Below, in pieces: positions 25,416 through 34,191 of a stretch of DNA of 64,000 nt. This stretch comes from Clostridium sp. OS1-26 (GTDB taxonomy: Bacteria; Bacillota; Clostridia; Clostridiales; Clostridiaceae): NCBI RefSeq assembly GCF_030915445.1, contig NZ_CP133264.1, positions 4,435,208 through 4,499,207 on the forward strand. The letters run 5' to 3'. Position 1 is the first letter of the stretch, and each line of letters starts with the position of its first letter. The notes beneath the pieces are model-generated. The model did no database searches. It worked only from the letters and a program-made list of their open reading frames with translations, and was not told where the DNA came from. Position numbers and translations under genes: made by a program.

Positions 25416-26933
25416 ATGGCTTCAAATGTAGATTCAACAAAAAAATTAACGCTAGTATCATTAGTATTAATGATCTTTACCTCTGTATATGGGTTTAATA
25501 ATATACCAAGATCATTCTACAAAATGGGTTATGCTGCTATTCCATGGTATATTTTATCAGGAATAACATTTTTCATTCCTTTTGCACTAATGATGGCTGA
25601 GTTTGGGGCAGCCTTTAAGAGTGAAAGAGGTGGAATTTACTCATGGATGGAAAAATCTATTGGACCTAAATTTGCATTTATGGGAACCTTTATGTGGTAT
25701 GCTTCTTATATTATTTGGATGGTAAATGTTGCATCAGGTGTATGGGTTCCTATATCAAATGCAATATTCGGAAAAGATACAACAAAGTCTTGGTCATTAT
25801 TTGGATTATCTGGGCCTAAAACCTTAGGAATATTGGGAATATTATGGATCATATTTGTAACTTATGTATCCACTAAAGGTTTAGATAAAATCAAAAGAAT
25901 AACATCATTAGGTGGAACAGCTGTTGCAGCACTAAATATTGTTTTATTAGTTGGCGCTTTGTTAGTTTTATTTGGGAATAAGGGACAATTAGCTCAGCCT
26001 ATTCAAGGATTAAGTGCATTTACACAATCACCAAATCCAAAGTTTGTTGGAAATACAATTGTTTCTTTAGCATTTATAGTTTATGCTATATTTGCCTATG
26101 GTGGTATAGAGGTTGTTGGTGGATTAGTTGATCAAACTGAAAATGCAGAAAGGACTTTCCCTAAAGGAGTTGTTATATCAGCAGTTATTATATCAATAGG
26201 GTATTCGTTAGGAATATTTATGGTTGGTATATTCACTAACTGGGCAAAAGTTATGAATACACAAGGTGTTCACTTAGGTAATGCAGGTTACGTAGTAATG
26301 GCTAATTTAGGATATGCACTTGGAACTGCATTTGGAACAAGTGAAGCTACGGCTGTAGCTATGGGTGCATGGATAGCAAGATTTGTTGGACTTTCAATGT
26401 TCTTAGCTTTATCAGGAGCATTCTTTACACTAACATATTCTCCGCTAAAACAAATAATAGAAGGTACTCCTGCTAGGCTATGGCCTGGAAAAATGGGGGA
26501 ATTAAAAGGTGGAATGCCACTAAATGCTATGTGGATTCAAGCTACTATAGTTTGTATAATGATATTTTTAGTATCATTTGGCGGAGATTCAATGTCAAAG
26601 TTTTTTGACATATTAGTTGCAATGACTAACGTAGCAATGACTCTTCCATATATGTTTATAGCAATTGCCTTTCCTCCATTTAAGAAAAATGAACGGATTG
26701 AAAAGCCATTTGCAGTATTTAAAACTTACAATAGCGCCTTTATATGGACAGTAGTGGTTGTTTTTACTGTAGGATTTGCTAATGTATTTTCAATAATAGA
26801 ACCAGCTATAGATGGTGACATGAAAACTACAATTTGGAGTATAGCTGGACCAGTATTCTTCTCAGTGGTTGCCTGGCTTATGTATAGCAGTTACGAAAGA
26901 AACAACAAAGAAGATAGAAGAAAAAATGCATAA
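25416..26933 (+). CDS. APC-family amino acid permease, YjeM-like
   Basis: 505 residues with about twelve membrane segments and no cleaved signal. The first segment carries the APC-type unwound helix pattern (FTSVYGFNNIPRSFYKMG). GGIYSWMEKSIGPKFAFMGTFMWYASYIIW and AYGGIEVVGGLVDQTENAERTFPKGV match the glutamate/GABA antiporter branch (YjeM). It probably imports or exchanges an amino acid. ATAAGGAGGGTAAAA precedes the ATG. It is a single-gene unit ended by a strong terminator. The substrate cannot be read from the sequence. Confidence 0.88.
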   Translation: MASNVDSTKKLTLVSLVLMIFTSVYGFNNIPRSFYKMGYAAIPWYILSGITFFIPFALMMAEFGAAFKSERGGIYSWMEKSIGPKFAFMGTFMWYASYIIWMVNVASGVWVPISNAIFGKDTTKSWSLFGLSGPKTLGILGILWIIFVTYVSTKGLDKIKRITSLGGTAVAALNIVLLVGALLVLFGNKGQLAQPIQGLSAFTQSPNPKFVGNTIVSLAFIVYAIFAYGGIEVVGGLVDQTENAERTFPKGVVISAVIISIGYSLGIFMVGIFTNWAKVMNTQGVHLGNAGYVVMANLGYALGTAFGTSEATAVAMGAWIARFVGLSMFLALSGAFFTLTYSPLKQIIEGTPARLWPGKMGELKGGMPLNAMWIQATIVCIMIFLVSFGGDSMSKFFDILVAMTNVAMTLPYMFIAIAFPPFKKNERIEKPFAVFKTYNSAFIWTVVVVFTVGFANVFSIIEPAIDGDMKTTIWSIAGPVFFSVVAWLMYSSYERNNKEDRRKNA

Positions 26934-26940
26934 TATAATT

Positions 26941-26980
26941 AAAGGAGGTTGTTTGGTTATTCAACAACCTCCTTTAATAT
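26941..26980 (+). terminator. Intrinsic terminator of the permease gene
   Basis: AAAGGAGGTTGTT (26941-26953) pairs perfectly with AACAACCTCCTTT (26963-26975). Confidence 0.9.
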
Positions 26981-27126
26981 TTTACTCTAATTTTTCTTGT
27001 TTTTCTCAATGCTTACTAAATATAAATGTGGAAACTGAATTATTCATGAAATATTTTATAACTATTATAGTAATAGTTGAGTTATAATATATGTATTGAT
27101 TTATATTTCTGTTTGGAGGTGAAAAG

Positions 27127-28638
27127 GTGAAATTAGATGCAGTTCAGAGAAGAATAATATTAAACAAACAATTAGGTTATAGTTTACTAAAAGGAAATGT
27201 TTCATCTGGAAAGACCACAGCAGCAATACATAGAGCTATATACTTAAAGAACCAATATTGTTTGTTTGAGGACGATGCAGTCTTAATAGTATCAGATAAA
27301 GATATAAATGTTGATATTGCTAAAAAAATATATGATAAAGTAGAGGACAACAATAAATTAGAATATATAACGCTATTCTCTAATCAGGAGGACAAACTAA
27401 GTTTTTACAGTATTGAAAACATTATATGTAAATACTTTAATAATAGTGAAAAGAGCAAACATACAATCATTAAAGAGGAAGATAAAATAGTTATAATAAA
27501 TAAATGTATAAAAACTATAAAGGAACATTATAAAAATGTAAAAATATTAAATTCGAAGTTTAGTAGTTTTCTTGTAGATGAAATAAGATGGATAAAGTGT
27601 TGTAATTACAGTACTATTGAAGCATATCAAAGTGCTGATAGAGCAGGAAGAAAGGTTAGGAAGGGTGAAGGACCTTCAAGGCTTTTAAAAAATTCCAAAT
27701 CAAGAGAAGCTATTTTTAACCTTATGATTTCATATAATAAGATTTTAGAAGAGAATCATTTACTAGATTTTGAAGAAAGAGACCTAATAGCTCTAGAACA
27801 TATTAAAAATTCGAATAGTAAATTTACTCATATAATAGTAGATGAATTTCAAAATTTTACGAAAGTACAGTTTGAAATCCTAAAGTCATTATTAAATAAT
27901 CAAGACTATGGTAGTATGCTTTTGGTAAATAATCAGGATAACAATTCTAACCCTAATGGTTGGTTTGTTAAAGGAAGGAAACTCAATAGTATTGGAATAG
28001 ATACAAAAATAAAAACTTATTCTCTTAAAAATACATATACAGATAGTTTGGAGCTGGAAGAAAAAATGAATGATTTAGAAAGATTGAATACAGAAGAAAA
28101 GAGTAACCATTATGATAATGCTCTTTCTATTGAAACTTTTGAATATCATGATATACGACATAATAGAAAATATGATTTTGTTAGAGATATAAATGATATA
28201 TCAGATGTAATTGTAAAGAATGAAGATAGAGAAGATGAATATACAAAAGACGAATTAAAAGAGCTAGCGGTTTATAACGATATTGCAGCAGGAGAACCTA
28301 TACTAATAAATCCAGATATAGAGGATAAATTTTATATACCTAAATTTTGGCTAAAGGGTGTAAATGAATGTTTTATACTTAAGGTTAAAGGTGACAGTAT
28401 GATAAATGCTAATATTGACGATAATGATTATGTAGTAATAAGAAAACAATACGCTGCGCAAAATAATGATATTGTTGCTGTTGATATTGATGGAAGTGCT
28501 ACGTTAAAAAGGCTTTCAATAGGCAAAGGTGGAATTAAACTAATGCCTGAAAATAGCAAATACAATCCAATCCCTATAACTGATGATGGTACAAATATAA
28601 TAGGCATTGCAGTTGGAATTATAAAATATAAACAGTAG
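27127..28638 (+). CDS. Truncated UvrD-like ATPase fused to a LexA-type S24 peptidase
   Basis: 503 residues from a GTG start behind GGAGGT. The N-terminal part is superfamily I helicase-like: LLKGNVSSGKTTAAIHRA is Walker A near residue 21, and THIIVDEFQNFTKVQFEIL is motif II near 240. The C-terminal helicase motifs IV-VI are not visible. From about residue 378 it is LexA-like: DIAAGEPILI contains the Ala-Gly cleavage bond, KGDSM the catalytic Ser, and SATLKRLSI the catalytic Lys. There is no LexA DNA-binding domain. Family knowledge suggests RecA-stimulated self-cleavage that would release the ATPase part after DNA damage; this is inference. The gene is monocistronic. Confidence 0.85.
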   Translation: MKLDAVQRRIILNKQLGYSLLKGNVSSGKTTAAIHRAIYLKNQYCLFEDDAVLIVSDKDINVDIAKKIYDKVEDNNKLEYITLFSNQEDKLSFYSIENIICKYFNNSEKSKHTIIKEEDKIVIINKCIKTIKEHYKNVKILNSKFSSFLVDEIRWIKCCNYSTIEAYQSADRAGRKVRKGEGPSRLLKNSKSREAIFNLMISYNKILEENHLLDFEERDLIALEHIKNSNSKFTHIIVDEFQNFTKVQFEILKSLLNNQDYGSMLLVNNQDNNSNPNGWFVKGRKLNSIGIDTKIKTYSLKNTYTDSLELEEKMNDLERLNTEEKSNHYDNALSIETFEYHDIRHNRKYDFVRDINDISDVIVKNEDREDEYTKDELKELAVYNDIAAGEPILINPDIEDKFYIPKFWLKGVNECFILKVKGDSMINANIDDNDYVVIRKQYAAQNNDIVAVDIDGSATLKRLSIGKGGIKLMPENSKYNPIPITDDGTNIIGIAVGIIKYKQ

Positions 28639-28649
28639 AAAATAAAGCA

Positions 28650-28680
28650 GGATTGGCAATTGGCAATCCCGTTTTTATTT
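28650..28680 (+). terminator. Intrinsic terminator
   Basis: GGATTG (28650-28655) pairs with CAATCC (28664-28669), followed by a T-rich tail. The stretch 28681-28864 holds no visible gene and carries the clpS promoter. Confidence 0.8.
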
Positions 28681-28864
28681 ACTTCATATGATTTATTATA
28701 TAAATTACTTTTGATGGTAAAAATATTAGGGAGGCCTTAAGCAAGTGTTGGACTTAAGTACGGTGTAACTTTAATAACGTGTTCATTATAAAGCCATGTT
28801 AACTTTAAATCACATGTGTTAAAATAACCTTAAGCATAATATTTATACTAATGGAGTTGTTAAA

Positions 28865-29164
28865 ATGTCACAAAAATCTATTTTAAAAGAAGAAACAAAG
28901 ATTAGAATAAAAAAACCTAAGATGTATAAAGTACTCGTTCACAATGATGACTACACCACCATGGAGTTTGTGATAGAAGTGCTTGTCAAAGTTTTTAAAA
29001 AACAAGTAGTTGAAGCTACAAAAATTATGTATGATGTACATAAAGTTGGGATAGGAGTTGCTGGTGTATATGCATATGATATAGCTGCAACTAAGACAGT
29101 ACAAGCCATAAATATGGCAGAAGAGAGTGGGTTCCCACTAAAATTTAGTATGGAAGAGGAATAA
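28865..29164 (+). CDS. clpS: ATP-dependent Clp protease adaptor ClpS
   Basis: 99 residues. ClpS carries N-end rule substrates to ClpA. The signature is clear: PKMYKVLVHNDDYTTMEFVIEVLVKVF with the NDD residues that hold the substrate N-terminus, and HKVGIGVAGVYAYDIAATK. It lies two bases before clpA, so the two are one operon and work together. Confidence 0.96.
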   Translation: MSQKSILKEETKIRIKKPKMYKVLVHNDDYTTMEFVIEVLVKVFKKQVVEATKIMYDVHKVGIGVAGVYAYDIAATKTVQAINMAEESGFPLKFSMEEE

Positions 29165-29166
29165 CT

Positions 29167-31414
29167 ATGAGATTAGATGGAATATTAAATGAAGTTATTG
29201 CTGCTGCTTATAATGAGGCAAAATATTCAAAGCATGAATATTTTACACCTGAGCATATCTTATATGCATCACTCTTTTTGAAGAGGGAAGGAATATGATA
29301 GAAGGCATCGGGGGAAGTATAGGAGATTTAAAAAGTGATCTAGTTAAATATTTTAATGAAAATATTGATTTTATAGATGAAGGTGAACCGCTGGAGACTA
29401 TTGGAGTTCAAAATATAATATCTTCTGCAGGGGAACATGTTTTAGCAGCAGACAAAGATATCATTAAGCTTGGAGATATTTTTATATCCATATATGATGA
29501 ATCAGAGAGTTTTGCTAGTTATTTTTTGAAAAAGCAGGGTATAAGAAGATTAGATATTTTAAATTATATAACTCACGGAATATCCGAACTTGACTTTGAA
29601 GTGGTGGAAGATGATAGTGAAGAGTTTGATATGCTATTAGATGAAGAAAAAGTAAACAGTAAATCAATACTATCTGAGTTTACCGTTGAGCTTACAGAAA
29701 AAGCAGAACAGGGGAAATTCGATTCTTTGATTGGTAGAGAGGATATATTAGATAGAACTATCCAAGTTTTATCACGAAGACTTAAAAATAATCCTATACA
29801 CGTAGGAGATCCAGGAGTAGGAAAAACTGCAATAACAAAAGGATTATCAAAATTAATAGCAGAAAATAAAGTGCCTAAATTACTTCAAAACAGTAAAGTA
29901 TACTCCATTGATTTAGGTGCTATGCTTGCTGGAACAAAATATAGAGGCGATTTTGAAGAGAGAATCAAAAAAGTACTTAAAAGTATTGAGAAGGAAGAAA
30001 AACCTATTGTTTATATAGATGAGATTCATACAATAATAGGAGCTGGAGCTGTTTCAGGAGGCTCCCTAGACGCTTCTAATATTCTTAAGCCTTTTTTAAC
30101 TGAGGGAAAAATAAGATTTATTGGATCTACAACATATGATGAATATAAAAAAGTTTTTGAAAAAGATAAAGCATTATCTAGAAGGTTTCAAAAGATTGAG
30201 GTGTCAGAGCCATCTATAGAAGAAACTCATAGAATTTTATATGGAATTAAGGAAAACTATGAAGAATTTCATAATGTTAAATATACAAAGGAAGCTTTAA
30301 CAGCAGCGGTAGAGCTTTCCGCAAAATATATCAATGATAGATACCTTCCAGATAAGGCCATTGATGTCATTGATGAGGTAGGCGCTTATATTAGACTTCA
30401 TTCAGAAAATGAAGGTACAGTTACTATTAACTCTAATGATATAGAAAAAATTATTTCTTTTATAGCTAAGATACCTGAGCAAAGCGTTTCTTCCAACGAA
30501 TTAGAATTAATTAAAGGTTTAGAGAGAAACTTAAAGGGAAAAATATTTGGTCAAGATAAGGCTATAGAAACTATTGTAAGTGCTATTAAAAGATCACGAG
30601 CTGGATTTAATGATGATAATAAGCCAGTTGCAAACTTATTATTTGTTGGCCCTACAGGAGTAGGGAAAACTGAAATTTGTAAGCAGCTATCAAATTCATT
30701 AAATATTCCATTAATAAGGTTTGACATGAGTGAATATCAAGAAAAACATACCGTTGCAAGACTCATTGGAGCGCCTCCAGGATATGTAGGATATGAGGAA
30801 GGAGGCCTTTTAACAGATTCTATAAGAAAAACTCCATATTGTGTACTTCTTTTAGATGAAATTGAAAAGGTTCATCCAGATGTTTTAAATATTTTACTTC
30901 AATTGATGGATTATGCTACATTAACAGATAGCTCTGGTAGAAAAACAGATTTTAGAAATGTAATACTAATCATGACTTCTAATGCAGGGGCTTCTTCTAT
31001 TGGAAAATCCCTTATGGGCTTTGGAAATAGAAAAGTACACTTGGATGCTATTGATGCAGAAGTGCAGAAGGTATTTTCACCTGAATTTAGAAACAGATTG
31101 GATGAAATAATTCTATTTAATAAAATGGATGAAGATATGGCTAAGTTGGTAGCTAAAAAAGCCATAGGTGAATTTGAAGAAAAATTAAAAGTTAAAAATA
31201 TAGCAATTAATGTGACAGAAGATTGTTATACATGGCTTGCCCAAAAGGACTTAATTCGGAATATGGCGCAAGAGAAATAAACAGAGTAGTACAACAGGAG
31301 ATTAAGCCTTACTTTGTAGATAAAATATTATTTGAAGAAATATCACAAAATGATAAAATAATTGTAGATGTTAAGGATGAAAAAATTATAATCTTTAATG
31401 AAGACCAAAAATAA
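29167..31414 (+). pseudogene. clpA: ClpA ATPase subunit of Clp protease, two frameshifts
   Basis: ClpA unfolds proteins for ClpP. Three frame pieces make one protein of about 750 residues. MRLDGILNEVIAAAYNEAKYSKHEYFTPEHIL is the N-domain. The frame is lost at the T5 run at 29275-29279 (one T missing), and the main part starts at about MIEGIGGSIG. It has AAA1 with GDPGVGKTAITKG and VYIDEIHTIIGAG, and AAA2 with GPTGVGKTEICKQ and LLLDEIEKVH. A missing G at 31247-31248 breaks the frame again, and the C-terminus continues as KGLNSEYGAREINRVVQQEIKP. Both breaks are single bases in short runs and all motifs are intact. Confidence 0.9.
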
Positions 31415-31435
31415 TGATATTAAGCTTGATAAATA

Positions 31436-31468
31436 CTGCATACTACATTGGTAGTGTGCAGATTTTTC
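31436..31468 (+). terminator. Intrinsic terminator of clpSA
   Basis: CTGCATACTAC (31436-31446) pairs with GTAGTGTGCAG (31451-31461) with one wobble pair, followed by ATTTTT. Confidence 0.9.
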
Positions 31469-31491
31469 CGTAATTCAAAGGAGACATCATT

Positions 31492-32181
31492 ATGAGTAAA
31501 GTTACATATGATGATTTCAATCAGTTAACTATATTTAATGATTTAGATGAAACAATCAAGAACGAGCTAAGGTTGAAATCCTCAAAAATAAAATTGAAAA
31601 AAGGACAAATGCTATTTTCAGAAAGAGATGACACTGATAAGGTATATATAGTTTTAAGTGGAAAAGTAACCATGTTTAGAAATTCAGAAGAAGGTCAAAA
31701 AAGAGTAATTTATATTCTTAGTAGAGGAGAATTTATAAATGAAGTTATTTTTGATAATGTATCTGCATCGATAAATTGTGAGGCCTTTGAGGATAGTTGC
31801 ATAGTTTATTTAAATAAAAATGATCTTTTGGAAATAATGTCTAAGGACTTTAATTTATCTCAAATTATAATTAACTCAATGTCAAAAAAAATTAGAAGGC
31901 TTTATAGACAGCTCAAGAATACTGTACCAATAAAAATGGATAAGAAGGTAGCGGCAAAGCTCTGGAAACTTTGTAGAGACTATGGGATGCAGACTGAAGA
32001 TGGAGTTTTAATAAACCTAAATATAAGTATCACCTATCTGGCAGATATGTTAGGCAGTACAAGAGAAACAATTTCAAGGTGTATAAATAATTTCGAGAAA
32101 ATAGGATTGATAAAATTCTTAGGCAAAAAAATAATTGTAAGAGATCCAGAAGAGTTGTCTTTGTACTTTAAGGGAAGATAA
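31492..32181 (+). CDS. Crp/Fnr-family transcription regulator
   Basis: 229 residues. The N-terminal half is a cyclic-nucleotide-binding-like beta barrel (LKKGQMLFSERDDTDKVYIVLSGKV). The C-terminal winged helix has ISITYLADMLGSTRETISRCINNFEKIGLI. The recognition helix RETISR has the Arg-Glu-x-x-x-Arg pattern that reads TGTGA half sites in Crp. A perfect TGTGA-N6-TCACA site occurs about 1.1 kb downstream, before the sulfite reductase operon. No N-terminal FNR-type cysteine cluster is present, so the signal is unknown. AAAGGAGACATCATT precedes the ATG. Confidence 0.92.
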   Translation: MSKVTYDDFNQLTIFNDLDETIKNELRLKSSKIKLKKGQMLFSERDDTDKVYIVLSGKVTMFRNSEEGQKRVIYILSRGEFINEVIFDNVSASINCEAFEDSCIVYLNKNDLLEIMSKDFNLSQIIINSMSKKIRRLYRQLKNTVPIKMDKKVAAKLWKLCRDYGMQTEDGVLINLNISITYLADMLGSTRETISRCINNFEKIGLIKFLGKKIIVRDPEELSLYFKGR

Positions 32182-32217
32182 AAAATATACATTTAAGTCA
32201 ATATTAAAAATAGCTTA

Positions 32218-32276
32218 TGGAAAAACCAACATAATCCTAGTGTAAAAAAACATATAGGGGTGCTGGTTTTTGAGGC
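32218..32276 (+). terminator. Probable terminator of the Crp/Fnr gene
   Basis: AAAAACCAAC pairs with GCTGGTTTTT around a long loop, one mismatch, ending in a T run. Confidence 0.55.
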
Positions 32277-32351
32277 TATTTTTATTTTTCCTATACAATT
32301 TATTATTAATGCATACATCGACGAATAAATTGTATTAAGGGAGGTGTTTTC

Positions 32352-32684
32352 ATGTATCGTATTGAGATTAGTACAAGAAGACGGGTATTAAAATTATTCA
32401 AAAACAATGTTTTAATAAAACAGTATCCAGTTGCTGTTGGTAAACCTGCTACTCCGACTCCTTTAGGTCATTGGAAAATTGTTATGAAGGGCTTATGGGG
32501 AAAACAGTTTGGTGGGCATTTCATGAGGCTTAATATTCCTTTTGGAATCTATGGTATTCATGGAACTGATATTCCTTGGTCAATATCAAAAGCAATCAGT
32601 CATGGGTGCGTTCGTATGAATAGTAGTGACGCAAAGGAACTATACGATACTGTTCCCATTGGAACACAAGTAGATATTTACTAA
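32352..32684 (+). CDS. L,D-transpeptidase (YkuD domain) without signal peptide
   Basis: 110 residues, almost only the catalytic YkuD domain. It has YGIHGTDIPWSI and the active-site motif SHGCVRMNSSDAKELYD with the catalytic Cys. These enzymes make 3-3 cross-links in peptidoglycan or attach proteins to it. No signal peptide, membrane helix or cell-wall-binding domain is visible, so export is not explained. GGGAGGTGTTTTC precedes the ATG. It might act in the mother cell or forespore on spore peptidoglycan, which is a guess. Confidence 0.85.
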   Translation: MYRIEISTRRRVLKLFKNNVLIKQYPVAVGKPATPTPLGHWKIVMKGLWGKQFGGHFMRLNIPFGIYGIHGTDIPWSISKAISHGCVRMNSSDAKELYDTVPIGTQVDIY

Positions 32685-32824
32685 TGATTATTTTCTATAT
32701 AGTATTTTAAGGATAGATAAAAAAATATACACACAATAAATACCAATTCAATATAATGCTAATATGAAGAAAAATAAAAATACGCATATTACAATTATAT
32801 TAAATTGGAGGGGAACACGCTTTT

Positions 32825-33214
32825 ATGAAAGTATTAGTTAATTTTTATTTGTTATCAGAAGATGTAGATGATAGTTATGAAGATTTAGTAGAGGGAATTG
32901 AAGCTGACAATCCAATATATTTATCATTACAAACAGGGGATGTAGTTGTACTTCCTGGTAATAATGATCTAGAGTTTGTTATAAGTAAAATAGTTAAAAA
33001 TCTATCCAATCAACAGATGGATGTATATGTATCTAAATTGAAAGGTGCTGAAGAAATATTTGATGAATTAGAATCCTTTGCAAGTAAAACTCTTCAAACG
33101 ATGTTTGGTTCAATAAAAGCAAGCATCGATGATATTGGCAAAGATAAAGCTGAAGACAAAAAAGGCATATACTTAAAGGAGATTAAGTTTAAGGAACTTG
33201 ATGAAAATAATTAA
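32825..33214 (+). CDS. Hypothetical protein
   Basis: 129 residues, acidic and soluble, with no signal peptide or known motif. An N-terminal alpha/beta part (MKVLVNFYLLSEDVDDSYEDLVEGI) includes SLQTGDVVVLPGNND. The rest is helical and ends with a lysine-rich stretch. TTGGAGGGGAACACGC supports the start. It lies between the transpeptidase gene and the sulfite reductase operon and has its own terminator. Confidence 0.65.
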   Translation: MKVLVNFYLLSEDVDDSYEDLVEGIEADNPIYLSLQTGDVVVLPGNNDLEFVISKIVKNLSNQQMDVYVSKLKGAEEIFDELESFASKTLQTMFGSIKASIDDIGKDKAEDKKGIYLKEIKFKELDENN

Positions 33215-33230
33215 TACAAATTAGAACTTG

Positions 33231-33266
33231 AAGAGCTGTCTTTGTTTATGATAGCTCTTTTTATAT
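33231..33266 (+). terminator. Intrinsic terminator
   Basis: AAGAGCTGTC (33231-33240) pairs with GATAGCTCTT (33250-33259) with one G-T pair, followed by TTTATATTT. Confidence 0.85.
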
Positions 33267-33295
33267 TTAAATCCTTTAGTGAATTATTTAATAAT

Positions 33296-33345
33296 TGTGA
33301 TAATTATCACATTATTTTTTTAACAAACGTGTTATGTTAAATATA
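33296..33345 (+). promoter_or_regulatory. Crp-type operator and class II promoter of the FNT-asrABC operon
   Basis: TGTGATAATTATCACA at 33296-33311 is a perfect Crp palindrome. TATGTT at 33333-33338 would be the -10 element of a transcript starting near 33345. The operator centre is then at -41.5, the exact class II activator position, replacing the -35 box. The Crp/Fnr regulator at 31492-32181 is the obvious candidate activator. Confidence 0.7.
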
Positions 33346-33367
33346 TAACGAATAAGAAAGGGTGTTA

Positions 33368-34147
33368 ATGGTGTTTAAAGAAGAAATTAATAAAATAGGC
33401 GAGGCATCTATTAAAAAAGCTAATTTCCTTAAAAATAGCAAAAGTAGATATATAATTGCATCTGCTTTAGCTGGAATGTTTGTTGGCTTTGGAATCTTAT
33501 TAATTTTCACTATTGGAGGCATATTGTCCTCGGTAAATTCACCAGCCACTAAAATAGTCATGGGAGTTTCTTTTGCTATTGCCTTAAGCCTTGTTATTAT
33601 GGCAGGATCAGAGCTATTTACAGGAAACAATATGGTAATGACTATTGGCGTTCTAGAGAAGAAAGTTACATGGAAGTCTTTGTTTAGTGTATGGTTCTTT
33701 AGTTATGTTGGAAATTTCATAGGAGCAATTATATTAGCTGCATTATTCGTATATTCAGGACTTTCTAAAGGAGCAACTGCAGATTTTATAATTAAAGCCT
33801 CTGCAGCAAAAATGTCAGCTCCATTTGTAGAACTTATAATAAGAGGTATTTTATGTAATATCCTTGTTTGTTTAGCTGTATGGTGTTCCTTCAAGTTAAA
33901 AGAGGAAACAGCAAAACTTATTATGATTTTCTGGTGTTTGTTTGCATTTATAACTTCAGGTTTTGAACACAGCGTTGCTAACATGACACTTTTATCAATA
34001 TCAGTAATGATACCTCATAAGGCTGTAGTATCCTTAAGTGGATTAGCATATAATCTAACAGCGGTAACATTAGGCAATATCATTGGCGGAATGATATTTG
34101 TAGCATTTGCATACTGGTATGTTTCTAATGATAAGTGTAAATTATAA
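33368..34147 (+). CDS. Formate/nitrite transporter family channel, probably hydrosulfide (FNT3/HSC type)
   Basis: 259 residues with six membrane helices of the FocA/NirC fold. Pore motifs include the MAGSELFTGNN loop and the FEHSVANMTLL stretch with the conserved central His. It lies 44 bases before asrABC. In C. difficile a channel of this family next to asrABC was shown to pass HS-, the product of sulfite reduction, so sulfide export is the likely role here. GAAAGGG at 33355-33361 fits the ATG at 33368; an upstream GTG is less likely. Confidence 0.88.
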   Translation: MVFKEEINKIGEASIKKANFLKNSKSRYIIASALAGMFVGFGILLIFTIGGILSSVNSPATKIVMGVSFAIALSLVIMAGSELFTGNNMVMTIGVLEKKVTWKSLFSVWFFSYVGNFIGAIILAALFVYSGLSKGATADFIIKASAAKMSAPFVELIIRGILCNILVCLAVWCSFKLKEETAKLIMIFWCLFAFITSGFEHSVANMTLLSISVMIPHKAVVSLSGLAYNLTAVTLGNIIGGMIFVAFAYWYVSNDKCKL

Positions 34148-34191
34148 AAGATTAAAGATAATATGGCTGTATAAGCATAAGGAGGGTTAAC

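Noticed and set aside
31223-31414. Separate small gene after clpA
   Set aside because: It is the ClpA C-terminus in another frame and has no ribosome binding site.
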